Assembly (NCBI RefSeq): GCF_008123965.1
Contig: NZ_VSTH01000047.1
Span: 10,286-74,285, forward strand
Length of the DNA stretch: 64,000 nucleotides
Source of the DNA: Bradyrhizobium hipponense
Lineage (GTDB): Bacteria > Pseudomonadota > Alphaproteobacteria > Rhizobiales > Xanthobacteraceae
Direction: 5' to 3'
The translations under genes and the position numbers were made by a program. Position 1 is the first letter of the stretch. Every line of letters starts with the position of its first letter. Shown here one piece after another: positions 52,067 through 62,883 of the stretch. The notes beneath the pieces are model-generated. The model was given only the letters and a program-made list of their open reading frames with translations. It was not told where the DNA came from and made no database searches.

Positions 52067-53086
52067 ATGAAGATCTGCATCTACGGCGCCGGCGCCATCG
52101 GCGGATATCTCGGAGTTCAGCTTGCACGCGCGGGAGCCGATGTCAGCCTGATCGCACGCGGTGCGCACCTTGCCGCGATGCGCGAGCGCGGCTTGACGCT
52201 GCTTGCGGGCGAGGAGAAGCACACCGTCCATCCGCGTTGCACCGACGATGCCGCCGAGCTTGGCGTGCAGGACTACGTCATCATCACGCTGAAGGCGCAT
52301 TCGATCACCGGCGTGATCGAGAAGATGCAGCCGCTGCTCGGGCCCCACACCCGCATCGTTACCGCGGTCAACGGCATTCCCTATTGGTACTTCCACAAGC
52401 ATGGCGGCCCCTACGAGAACGCGACGCTGGAGAGCATCGATCCCGGCGGGCGGCAGTGGCGCGAGCTTGGCGCCGAACGCGCCATCGGCTGCATCGTCTA
52501 TCCCGCGACCGAGATCGAGGCGCCCGGCGTGATCCGTCATGTCTACGGCAACAATTTCCCGCTCGGCGAGCCCTCCGGCGAGATCACGCCGGATGTGCAG
52601 CGCCTCGCCGATCTTTTCGTCGCTGCCGGCATGAAAGCACCGGTGCTCGACCGGATCCGCGACGAGATCTGGCTAAAACTGTGGGGCAACGTCTGCTTCA
52701 ACCCGATCAGCGCCCTGACCCATGCGACCCTCGACGTGATCTGCACCGATCCCGCGACGCGGGCGCTGTCGCGGGCGATCATGGTGGAGACGCAAGGCAT
52801 CGCCGAGACCTTTGGCGTCAAATTCCGCGTCGATGTCGAACGCCGCATCGAAGGCGCCCGCAAGGTCGGCGCGCACAAGACCTCGATGCTTCAGGACCTC
52901 GAGCGCGGCCGCCCGATGGAGATCGATCCGCTCGTCACCGTCGTGCAGGAGATGGGCCGCCTGACCGGGATCGCCACGCCTGCGCTGGACTCGGTGCTGG
53001 CGATGGTGACCCAGCGCGCCCGCATCGCCGGGCTCTATGACGGCGTCTCGACGCCGGCGGATCCGCGCGCATTGGCGGTGGCATGA
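52067..53086 (+). CDS. PanE/ketopantoate-reductase family; candidate oxalyl-CoA reductase
   Basis: 339 residues: Rossmann KICIYGAGAIGGYLGVQLARAG, then ICC-like helical domain with catalytic lysine in DEIWLKLWGNVCFNPISALTHATLD. Ordinary annotation would be 2-dehydropantoate 2-reductase. In Methylobacterium extorquens a PanE2 protein of this family is the oxalyl-CoA reductase making glyoxylate. Location behind oxlT1-oxlT2-CBS, with gcl-hyi-glxR elsewhere in the window, makes that role plausible here. The next gene overlaps by four bases. It remains an inference; true pantoate synthesis is the alternative. Confidence 0.85.
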   Translation: MKICIYGAGAIGGYLGVQLARAGADVSLIARGAHLAAMRERGLTLLAGEEKHTVHPRCTDDAAELGVQDYVIITLKAHSITGVIEKMQPLLGPHTRIVTAVNGIPYWYFHKHGGPYENATLESIDPGGRQWRELGAERAIGCIVYPATEIEAPGVIRHVYGNNFPLGEPSGEITPDVQRLADLFVAAGMKAPVLDRIRDEIWLKLWGNVCFNPISALTHATLDVICTDPATRALSRAIMVETQGIAETFGVKFRVDVERRIEGARKVGAHKTSMLQDLERGRPMEIDPLVTVVQEMGRLTGIATPALDSVLAMVTQRARIAGLYDGVSTPADPRALAVA

Positions 53087-53871
53087 TGGCTGGCGAAGTG
53101 ACCAAATGGCTGCGCTTCTGCCACGGCGGCGCAACCGGCTTCGGCACGCTGACGCCGTACGGCATCAGCGTGCATGAGGGCGAGATGTTCGGCCGCAACG
53201 CGGCGAACGGAAAAACGCTGGCGCTGGCCGAGGTCGAGCTGCTGGCACCTTGCGCGCCGAGCAAGATCGTCGCGCTCTGGAACAATTTTCACGCACTCGC
53301 CGCAAAGCTCAACCAGCCCGAGCCGCCGGAGCCGCTCTATCTGCTGAAGGCCACCACCAGCATCGCTGCGCCCGGCGCCGTGATCCGCCGCCCCACCTCC
53401 TACGATGGCAAGACCACCTATGAGGGCGAGCTCGGCATCGTCATCGGCAAGACCTGCGCCCGCGCCTCTCCCGCCGAGGCCCGCGCCTTCATCTTCGGCT
53501 ACACCTGCGTCAACGACATCACGGCCAATGACATCCTCACCCGCGATCCCACCTTCGCCCAATGGGCGCGCGCCAAGGGCATCGACGATTACGGCCCGTT
53601 CGGTCCGGTGATCGCGACCGGCCTCGACCCGGCCAAGCTCACGGTCCGCACCATTCTCAACGGCGCGGAGCGTCAAAACTATCCGATCGCCGACATGATT
53701 TTCAGCGCCGAGGAGCTGGTCAGCAAAATCTCGCACGACATGACGCTGCTTCCCGGCGACCTCATCGCCGTCGGCACCTCGGTCGGTGTCGGCGTGATGA
53801 AAGAGCCGGTCAATATTGTGACGGTGGCGATCGATGGCATCGGCGAGCTGACCAACGAGTTTCGGCTGTAG
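53083..53871 (+). CDS. Fumarylacetoacetate hydrolase-family protein coupled to panE-like gene
   Basis: 262 residues; FAH fold with PSKIVALWNNFHALAAK, KTTYEGELGIVIGKTC (metal glutamate), FGYTCVNDITANDI and GDLIAVGTSVGVGVMKEP. Start ATG 53083 overlaps the panE-like stop, so they are made together. Related enzymes hydrolyse or decarboxylate beta-keto acids such as oxaloacetate. A role in clearing an oxalate- or glyoxylate-derived side product is conceivable but unproven. Confidence 0.88.
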   Translation: MMAGEVTKWLRFCHGGATGFGTLTPYGISVHEGEMFGRNAANGKTLALAEVELLAPCAPSKIVALWNNFHALAAKLNQPEPPEPLYLLKATTSIAAPGAVIRRPTSYDGKTTYEGELGIVIGKTCARASPAEARAFIFGYTCVNDITANDILTRDPTFAQWARAKGIDDYGPFGPVIATGLDPAKLTVRTILNGAERQNYPIADMIFSAEELVSKISHDMTLLPGDLIAVGTSVGVGVMKEPVNIVTVAIDGIGELTNEFRL

Positions 53872-54044
53872 GGCTTTCCCAAGCACCGCCGTCATTCCGG
53901 GGCGCGACGACGTCGCGAGCCCGGAATCCATCGGGCGGCAAGGACTGCGGCATCTTCTCGACGATCGGAAACAGCTTGAACCGGATTGGCTGAAACACGC
54001 ACCGGGGTTCGAACCGCGATCCAAATCGGTGCGACCAACTCCGG

Positions 54045-54761
54045 ATGCGCTTCGTCCTCGGCCTCCTCTCCGCTCTGCTCGGAATGCTCGCCGGCTGGTC
54101 CGCGCTTGCAGCGCTGGTGATCATGCTGGCGGGGCCGGGCCACGATGGCGGCATCGCCATGGGTGCATTCTTCGACGTCGGCCCGATAGGCGGCGTGGTC
54201 GGCCTGATCGCTGGCATCTGGCTGTTCACGCGCATTGGCTTCGCTCGAAACAGTGCGGCTCCGTCCGTTGCGGACACATCCAGCGCCGCAATTCGCACCG
54301 AGACGCGGCTGTCGTTCCCCTTTGCCGTCACGCTTCTGGTCATTACAGCAGGCTTGGCCTGGTGGGCGTGGTACGAATTGATCCGCTCTCCTTATCTCAG
54401 CCACGGCTTCATGACGCTCGAGCTTGAATTCCGGCTACCTGCCGGAATGACCCTGCCGGATAACAAGGACGACGTGCGGATCGAGGTCGAGGAAGCGCGG
54501 GGACATGCGATGGCATCGCCGGCCGCGAATTGGCGCGCTCATGATGGTGACCGTCGGGCGATCATTGGCTCCGCCTCGTTGACGTACAAGACGCGCCACC
54601 GCCTCGTCAGGCTCACGCTCCCGGGCATTCCAACGCAAACCTGGCCGATTGATCTTTCCTCCGATCCCGATCCCACGCCCGCCTATTCGCCCTGGTACGT
54701 TGCCAGCGAAGCATCGCCCACAAAGATCGAGATGCATTTCCGCCTGAGCGCCGATCGCTGA
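54045..54761 (+). CDS. Hypothetical membrane-anchored protein
   Basis: 238 residues. Two N-terminal hydrophobic helices (about 3-32, 45-62), a third at about 93-115 (FAVTLLVITAGLAWWAWYEL), then a soluble beta-rich domain (about 125-235: LELEFRLPAGMTLPDNKDDVRIEVEEA..) predicted to be periplasmic. I do not recognise the family, though similar proteins occur in Bradyrhizobium. The ribosome-binding site is weak. Flanked by intergenic repeats on the 5' side. Confidence 0.75.
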   Translation: MRFVLGLLSALLGMLAGWSALAALVIMLAGPGHDGGIAMGAFFDVGPIGGVVGLIAGIWLFTRIGFARNSAAPSVADTSSAAIRTETRLSFPFAVTLLVITAGLAWWAWYELIRSPYLSHGFMTLELEFRLPAGMTLPDNKDDVRIEVEEARGHAMASPAANWRAHDGDRRAIIGSASLTYKTRHRLVRLTLPGIPTQTWPIDLSSDPDPTPAYSPWYVASEASPTKIEMHFRLSADR

Positions 54762-54933
54762 CGAGCGCGCGGCGGAAACATCTGGACGCACATCACATCT
54801 GCCGCACGCCCGACAGATGCCGCCAACATGTCCCGCGTCTGCCGCACTGTAGACGCATTCCGACGCCCATCTGTTGGGCGTGTCTGGGGGCACGGCACTG
54901 CCGTGTTTGGACCAAACCTTCAGGGGTATGACT

Positions 54934-55125
54934 GTGAAGAAGATTGTATTTGTCGTGGGTGCTACGTTTGCTCTGGTGACGGCTGCGAACGCTGCGGATC
55001 TGCCGCGCCGGCAGCCCGTCTATGCCCAGGAGCAGGCGCCGATCGGCAAGATGCCGATTGGCAAGAGCCCGATCGGAAAGAGCCCGATCGGCAAGGCGCC
55101 CGGCCCGGTCGTGTCGCGCTACTGA
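54934..55125 (+). CDS. Small secreted protein with (S/M)PIGK pentapeptide repeats
   Basis: Start GTG 54934 (or ATG two codons earlier); AGGGG is eight bases before the GTG. Signal peptide KKIVFVVGATFALVTAANA, then about 43 residues of mature protein, mostly five near-identical PIGK units (APIGKMPIGKSPIGKSPIGKAPG, residues about 38-60) encoded by 15-bp tandem repeats, ending SRY. Very basic, periplasmic or secreted. No function known to me; number of repeats may vary between strains. Confidence 0.75.
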   Translation: MKKIVFVVGATFALVTAANAADLPRRQPVYAQEQAPIGKMPIGKSPIGKSPIGKAPGPVVSRY

Positions 55126-55170
55126 CGCGCAACTTGGTTGTGTGAACGACCGACAGTCGAGGGGCACGAC

Positions 55171-55821
55171 GTGAATAACAAACCTGATCGATCGGGATAC
55201 TGCCTGCTCGCAGGGTTCGCCCTCGCGACCATGATCGCGTGCACGACGCCATCGGCCTCGGCCCACGAAGCGAACAAGCGCATTGCCGAGGCAAATGCGC
55301 TTGTCCCGGCCGACACCGCATCACGACCGGCGCCGCAATCGACGAGGCGCCCGGTCGCGCGCGTGGAGAAAGGTCCGTACTACGTCGACTTCCGCGCCCG
55401 TACGGCCGCGAGCTGGGGCCATGCCTTCGTCTGGTACGGCAAGACCAGCGAGAAGGCCGTCGAGGTCGCCGGCCTTACGCCCGCGGGTGACACGCTTGCA
55501 TACGTACTCGGTCACCTCACCTGGGTGCCATCCGAGACCGGCGCAAGCTACGGCGATCTCGATCCGGACTATTTGACGGCCAGCTATCGCGTCTACCTCA
55601 ACGAAGCCGACGCAAAGCGCGTGTTCGCCTACATCAAGAAGCTGCAGGCGAGCTCGCCGGTCTGGAACGCCGAGACCACCAACTGCACGGGCTTCATCGG
55701 TGACATCGCGGAGTTCATGGGATTGAAGGTCCCGTACCGCTGGCAGCGTCCGGAAAACTTCGTCAACAACCTCAAGGAAATGAACGGCGGCCGCCCGATG
55801 GTGCGGCTGTCGGCGGAGTAG
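55171..55821 (+). CDS. Secreted hypothetical protein (216 aa)
   Basis: GTG 55171 with GAGGGG seven bases upstream. Signal peptide to about residue 32 (CLLAGFALATMIACTTPSASA); a cysteine at the end hints at a lipoprotein but the lipobox is not canonical. The mature domain (about 65-215) reads GPYYVDFRARTAASWGHAFVWYGK, GHLTWVPSETGASYGDLD and NAETTNCTGFIGDIAEFMGL; a His/Cys/Asn pattern (WGHAF, NCTGF) resembles thiol-peptidase-like LRAT or NlpC folds. Active site assignment is tentative. Confidence 0.75.
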   Translation: MNNKPDRSGYCLLAGFALATMIACTTPSASAHEANKRIAEANALVPADTASRPAPQSTRRPVARVEKGPYYVDFRARTAASWGHAFVWYGKTSEKAVEVAGLTPAGDTLAYVLGHLTWVPSETGASYGDLDPDYLTASYRVYLNEADAKRVFAYIKKLQASSPVWNAETTNCTGFIGDIAEFMGLKVPYRWQRPENFVNNLKEMNGGRPMVRLSAE

Positions 55822-55830
55822 CAGGCGCCC

Positions 55831-55908
55831 GTCATTGCGAGCGCAGCGAAGCAATCCAGACTGCACCTACGGAGGGACGCTGGATTGCTTCGCTGCGCTC
55901 GCAATGAC
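55831..55908. repeat. Bradyrhizobium-type inverted repeat, 29-bp arms
   Basis: Begins GTCATTGCGAGCGCAGCG and ends with its complement; arms 55831-55859 and 55880-55908 are perfect, with a 20-base loop. This is a well-known dispersed extragenic palindrome of the genus, with no T-run. Confidence 0.88.
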
Positions 55909-56048
55909 GATGTGGAGACAGTCGCGTCTCCTGCATTCTCGCCTCACCCGGAATCCGCGCTGTGCGCGCATTCCGGCCCCGCAAGCGGAGCGAGGCGAAG
56001 GACAGTACCGCTCTTCGCCTACAAACTTACTCAGTTCAGAGGTAACGC

Positions 56049-57017
56049 ATGAAGGCTTATGTCTATGGCCCTGATGGAGCTGCGATTTCCGAGATCGCAA
56101 AGCCCACGCCAAAGGGCACGCAGGTGCTGGTCCGCGTCCGCGCCTGCGGGCTGAACCGCGCCGACACCGGCATGCGCAAGGGCCACGCTCATGGCGCGGC
56201 CGGCGGCGCCGGCACCGTCCTCGGCATGGAATGGGCCGGTGAAGTCGCCGAGCTCGGCTCGGATGCGAAGGGCGTGAAGGTCGGCGACCGCATCATGGGT
56301 TCGGGCGGTGCGGCGTTCGCGGAATATACCCTGGCCGACCACGGCCGGCTGTTCCACGCGCCCTCGAACATGAATTTCGAGGAAGCGGCCAGCCTCCCCG
56401 TAGCGCTTGCGACCATGCACAACGCCGTCGTCACCGTCGGCGGTGTGCAGCCGGGACAAGCCGTGCTGATCCAGGGCGCAAGCTCCGGCGTCGGCCTGAT
56501 GGCGATGCAGATCGCAAGGCTGAAAGGTGCAAAGCTCGTGATCGGCTCCTCCACTGACGCCACTCGCCGTCGCCGGCTCACCGCGTATGGCGCCGATCTC
56601 GCAATCGACTCCTCCGATCCAAAGTGGGTCGACGAGGTGCTGAAGGCAACGAACGGCGAAGGGGTCGACCTCATCGTCGATCAGGTCTCGGGCAAGGTCG
56701 CGAGCCAGAACCTCGCCGCCACCAGGGTCAAGGGCCGCATCGTCAATGTCGGCCGGCTCGGCGGCACGCATGCCGACTTCAACTTCGACCTGCACGCCGC
56801 GCGCCGCATCAACTATGTCGGCGTCACCTTCCGCACCCGTACCATCGAGGAGGTCCGCGAGATCTTCGACGAGGTCAAGAAGGACATTTGGGGTGCGGTG
56901 GAGTCGCGAAAGCTGCAGCTGCCGATCGACAAGGTGTTCGCGTTCGCCGACATCGATAAGGCGTTCGAGCACATGGAAGCGAACAAGCATCTGGGGAAGA
57001 TCGTTGTGACGGTGTGA
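56049..57017 (+). CDS. MDR-family NADPH:quinone/zinc-binding dehydrogenase-like protein
   Basis: 322 residues: GroES-like domain with GLNRADTGMRKGHAHG and VLGMEWAGEVAELGSDAKGVKVGDRIMG, Rossmann VLIQGASSGVGLMAMQIARLKGAKLVIG (about 140). No zinc lobe. GAGG seven bases before the ATG. Reduces quinones or enones with NADPH; the physiological substrate is unknown. Monocistronic between two repeat clusters. Confidence 0.9.
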   Translation: MKAYVYGPDGAAISEIAKPTPKGTQVLVRVRACGLNRADTGMRKGHAHGAAGGAGTVLGMEWAGEVAELGSDAKGVKVGDRIMGSGGAAFAEYTLADHGRLFHAPSNMNFEEAASLPVALATMHNAVVTVGGVQPGQAVLIQGASSGVGLMAMQIARLKGAKLVIGSSTDATRRRRLTAYGADLAIDSSDPKWVDEVLKATNGEGVDLIVDQVSGKVASQNLAATRVKGRIVNVGRLGGTHADFNFDLHAARRINYVGVTFRTRTIEEVREIFDEVKKDIWGAVESRKLQLPIDKVFAFADIDKAFEHMEANKHLGKIVVTV

Positions 57018-57338
57018 GGGGTGCGGCAGCGGAGCGAGAGCGGCATGGCCCCACTCCCTCCGCTCGTCATGGCCGGGCTTGTCCCGGCCATCCACGTCTT
57101 TACCCCTCGACCCCTCGCGCAGAAGAACGTGGATGCCCGGGCCTTCGCCTCGCCGAAGTTTTGTAGGGTGGGCAAAGCGAAGCGTGCCCACCATATCCCG
57201 ATGATCCGAAAAAGCCCGGTGGTGGGCACGACGCTTCGCGTCTTTGCCCACCCTACGAAAGCCGCTCCTGCAACTCACTTGCGACTACAGCTGTGGACTG
57301 CCGCTTGATGTTCACGCCCGGGCTGCTAAATCCCCGCC
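57018..57338. repeat. Intergenic repeat cluster
   Basis: About 320 bases without a gene, filled with two dispersed palindromes: TCATGGCCGGG-CTTGT-CCCGGCCATCCACG with the partner CGTGGATGCCCGGG (57066-57140), and GTAGGGTGGGCAAAGCGAAG (57163) pairing with its partner ending at 57256. These are genus-wide elements. The CDF promoter must lie in the last 80 bases. Confidence 0.8.
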
Positions 57339-58712
57339 ATGACCTCCCAGCACAGTAAGGCGTCGGTTGCGGCGATCTCGATCTTCGCCAGCGGCGGCAT
57401 GGCCGCGGCCAAGTTCGCGGTCGGTATCGCGATCGGTTCGCTCGCGCTGATTTCGGAGGCCTTGCACTCCTCGATCGACCTGGTCGCGACCATCATCACC
57501 TGGGCGGTGGTGCGGGTGTCGGACAAGCCGGCCGACCACGAGCACCATTACGGCCACGGCAAGCTGGAGAGCATCTCCGCGCTTGGCGTCACCGCCCTGC
57601 TCTACGTACTGGCCGGCGGCATCCTGGTCGAGGCCTATAGCCGGCTGCGTGAGGGAACCCCGCCGCTGACGATCTCCGCCGTGCCGTTCGTGGTGTTGGT
57701 GATCGACATCGCCGTCAACCTGTGGCGAGCCCGCGCCCTGCACCGTGCGGCGCGGGAAACCCGCAGCCAGGCGCTCGCGGCGGATGCGCTGCATTTCGCG
57801 TCCGACGTCATGGGCTCATTCGCGGTGATCGTCGGCCTGATCCTCGCCGCCCTCGGCTTCTGGTGGGGCGATGCGGCCGCGGCCGCGGCCGTCGCCGTGA
57901 TGATTGCGGCTCTCGGCCTGCGCATGGCCGGCTCGACGGTGCAGACGCTGGTCGATCGCGCGCCGGAAGGTGCGCAGGAGACGGCCACGGCCGCGATCCG
58001 CGGCGTGCCGGGCGTGATCGACGTCGAGCGGCTGCGGGTGCGCATGGTCGGCGCGACCACGTTCATCGACACCATCGCGAAGGTGCCGCGGACCTACCCG
58101 ATCGACCGCGTCGAGGACATCAAGCGCAACGCGCAAGCCGCCGTCGACAAGGTATTCGGCGATGCCGACCTTACCTTCACCGCGGCGCCGGTCGCGCGCG
58201 ACAACGAGACCGTGCGCGACCGCATCATGGTGATTGCGCGCAATTCGGGCCTCGCGGTCCACCACGTCACGGTGCACGACCTCGGCGCCAAGCTGATCGT
58301 CGGCATCGACCTCGAGGTCGACGCCGAGATGCAACTCGATGCCGCCCATGAGATCGCCAACATGCTGGAGCGCAACATCCAGGAGGAGTTCGGCGCCGAT
58401 GTGGAAGTCGATGTCCATATCGAGCCGCTCGAACCGGAACTCCCGTTCGGTGTCGATGCAGCGCCGGAACGGGTCCACACCATTGCCGCTGCACTCACGG
58501 AATATGCCGCCCGCGGCGAGATCCACGACATCCACAATGTCCGCGTCCGCAACACCGACGCCGGCGAGGTCGTCAACTTCCACTGCCGCGCCGCGCCGTC
58601 GATGAGCGTGACCAGGGTGCACGAGCATGTCGATGCGATCGAACGCGCGTTGCGACGCGCGTTCCCTAGCGTGAAGCGCGTCATCAGTCATGCCGAACCA
58701 CCGCGGGCGTGA
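57339..58712 (+). CDS. Cation diffusion facilitator with three C-terminal ZT-dimer repeats
   Basis: 457 residues, longer than the usual 300. Six membrane helices in about 1-200 with the transport site H43/D47 (EALHSSIDLV) and H152/D156 (DALHFASDVM), plus a His loop DHEHHYGHG. After it come three ferredoxin-like modules in tandem (about 208-280, 285-365, 378-455), each with a central metal-site style valine-rich strand and a helix. Exports divalent metals (Zn, Fe, Mn, Cd) against protons. HD-HD replaces the DD-HD site of the zinc carrier YiiP, so selectivity may be broader. Confidence 0.92.
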   Translation: MTSQHSKASVAAISIFASGGMAAAKFAVGIAIGSLALISEALHSSIDLVATIITWAVVRVSDKPADHEHHYGHGKLESISALGVTALLYVLAGGILVEAYSRLREGTPPLTISAVPFVVLVIDIAVNLWRARALHRAARETRSQALAADALHFASDVMGSFAVIVGLILAALGFWWGDAAAAAAVAVMIAALGLRMAGSTVQTLVDRAPEGAQETATAAIRGVPGVIDVERLRVRMVGATTFIDTIAKVPRTYPIDRVEDIKRNAQAAVDKVFGDADLTFTAAPVARDNETVRDRIMVIARNSGLAVHHVTVHDLGAKLIVGIDLEVDAEMQLDAAHEIANMLERNIQEEFGADVEVDVHIEPLEPELPFGVDAAPERVHTIAAALTEYAARGEIHDIHNVRVRNTDAGEVVNFHCRAAPSMSVTRVHEHVDAIERALRRAFPSVKRVISHAEPPRA

Positions 58713-58938
58713 CGCAGAGTGCGCGAGGAGTCGCACGTTCTCGTTTCGGACTCGCGGCGCGCGTCATATTGCGGACGAGGGCCGCGCAAATTCTGCGCTG
58801 GATAAGAATAAATTCGCATTAACGATTCGTTGACTCTCGACAGCCTGCGAAAACTGGATTCAAATCGCTGTGATTCGGAAGCGACGTGGGGCTGCTTTCC
58901 GGACCTAGTCGCAAGCAGGTTTTCAGGGGGCCGAAGGC

Positions 58939-61269
<2,331 letters not shown>

Positions 61270-61276
61270 AGCCGGG

Positions 61277-62170
61277 CTAGAGCTGCAACGTCGGCGCCAC
61301 CTCGCGCGCGACATTGACCAGCGCGGCGATCAGCGGCGTCATCGGATCGCGCTGCGGGATCACCATGCCGATGCTGTAATTGACTTCGGGATCGATGATC
61401 GGGATCGAGCGCACAGTATCGGAAAGGCCGAGCGTCTCGGCCAGCTTCGCCGGCATCACGCTCGCCCAGCGCCCCGTCTTCACATGCGTGAACAGCACGA
61501 GCAACGAGTTCGAGGTCAGCGTCGGTGTCGCCTCCGCGCCGACCGAGCGCAGCGCGCGATCGATGATGCGGCGGTTCTGCATGTCAGGCGTCAGGAGGCA
61601 TAGCGGCACCTGCCCGACCTCCTTCCACGTTACGGTCTCGCGGTCGCCGAACATCCCGTCCGGCGCGGTCAGAAGACGATAGCTCTCGTTGTAGAGCGGA
61701 ATGGTGCGGACCTTGCCGATCGGCTCGTTCTCGATGTAGGTCAGCCCGGCATCGACCTCGAGATTTTCGAGCAATCCCAGCACCTCGGACGAGGTGGTGG
61801 ACTGGATGCGGAAGCGCACGTCGGGATGCCTGGCGCGGAACGGCGTCGTCAGCGCAGCGACCATGCCGAGCACGGTCGGAATCGCCGCGATGCGGATCTC
61901 GCCGGAAAGCTTGTCCTTCAGCGAATTGATCTCCTGGCGCATGGCGCGGGCATCGCCCACGATGCGCCGCGCCCAATCCAGCGCCCGCTCGCCTTCCGGG
62001 GTGAAGCCCTGGAAGCGCGACCCGCGCTGGACCAGCATCACGCCGAGGATCTCCTCGAGCTGCTTCAGCCCGGTTGACATGGTTGGTTGCGTCACGCCGC
62101 ACACCTCAGCGGCCCGGCCGAAATGCCGCTCCTTTGCCAGCGCCAGCAACAGTTCAAGCTTGTCGAGCAA
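61277..62170 (-). CDS. LysR-family regulator, probable control of formate dehydrogenase
   Basis: 297 residues. N-terminal winged HTH (LELLLALAKERHFGRAAEVCGVTQPTMSTGLKQLEEILG) and substrate domain with IRIAAIPTVLGMVAALTTPFRARHPDVRF. Convergent with the kinase, divergent from fdsG; the 224-base shared promoter contains repeated ATCGAT/ATTGCG half sites (62266-62320). Fds operons in rhizobia typically carry such a LysR gene at their head. Formate or a redox signal may be the effector. Confidence 0.9.
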   Translation of the reverse strand: MLDKLELLLALAKERHFGRAAEVCGVTQPTMSTGLKQLEEILGVMLVQRGSRFQGFTPEGERALDWARRIVGDARAMRQEINSLKDKLSGEIRIAAIPTVLGMVAALTTPFRARHPDVRFRIQSTTSSEVLGLLENLEVDAGLTYIENEPIGKVRTIPLYNESYRLLTAPDGMFGDRETVTWKEVGQVPLCLLTPDMQNRRIIDRALRSVGAEATPTLTSNSLLVLFTHVKTGRWASVMPAKLAETLGLSDTVRSIPIIDPEVNYSIGMVIPQRDPMTPLIAALVNVAREVAPTLQL

Positions 62171-62394
62171 CCGCGCATCCCCTTGGATTCTGTCGTGGCA
62201 TGCAAGCTAGCACGGCCCAGCCCCTCTCAACACGCAAAAACCGCCGGACCGAACGGCGCCAATCGCATTTTCGTATCGACCGATTGCGCTCGGAAATCGA
62301 TCTGAATTCGCAATCGCAGCATGAGACAGCTTTATTGATCTTCGAACGATTCCAAATACTCATAGGGGTCAGTCACTCCGGCCGAGAATGAAGA

Positions 62395-62883
62395 ATGACA
62401 GCGGTTTACGAAGCTCGTCACGAACCTTGGGATGAAACGCGCGGCGCCGAGATCATCGCCGAACATGCCAGCCAGGAAGGCGCGACGCTGGTCGTCCTGC
62501 ACGCGCTCCAAAAGGCATTCGGCTACGTGCCGGAGGCAGCCATTCCCATGGTGGCTCAGGCGCTCAATCTGTCGCGCGCCGAGGTCCATGGCGTGTTCAC
62601 GTTCTACCATGATTTCCGCCACAAGCCGGCGGGCCGCCATGTCCTGAAACTCTGCCGCGCCGAAGCCTGCCAGGCTGCGGGCGGCGATGCGCTGGCTGCA
62701 CGCGCCGAGGCCAGGCTCGGCGTGTCGCTCGGCAACACCACGGCCGATGATCGCGTTACGCTGGAGCCGATCTACTGCCTCGGCCTGTGCGCGACTGCGC
62801 CGTCGGCAATGCTCGACGGACGCCTCGTCGGCCGGCTCGATGAGAAGCGCCTCGATGCACTGATGGCGGAGGCCCAACGATGA
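62395..62883 (+). CDS. fdsG: NAD-dependent formate dehydrogenase, gamma subunit
   Basis: 162 residues, NuoE-like [2Fe-2S] protein. Cluster ligands C87, C92 (KLCRAEACQ), C128 and C132 (YCLGLCATAP). MTAVYEARHEPWDETRGAEIIAEHAS is a typical FdsG N-terminus. Part of the cytoplasmic FdsABG(D) complex that oxidises formate to CO2 with NAD. Four-base overlap with fdsB. Fits the oxalate pathway, whose Frc/Oxc cycle releases formate. Confidence 0.93.
   Translation: MTAVYEARHEPWDETRGAEIIAEHASQEGATLVVLHALQKAFGYVPEAAIPMVAQALNLSRAEVHGVFTFYHDFRHKPAGRHVLKLCRAEACQAAGGDALAARAEARLGVSLGNTTADDRVTLEPIYCLGLCATAPSAMLDGRLVGRLDEKRLDALMAEAQR

Noticed and set aside
56031..57278. 415-codon antisense frame over the MDR gene at 56049
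   Set aside because: It includes dispersed repeats at both ends and mirrors a gene with good Rossmann motifs.
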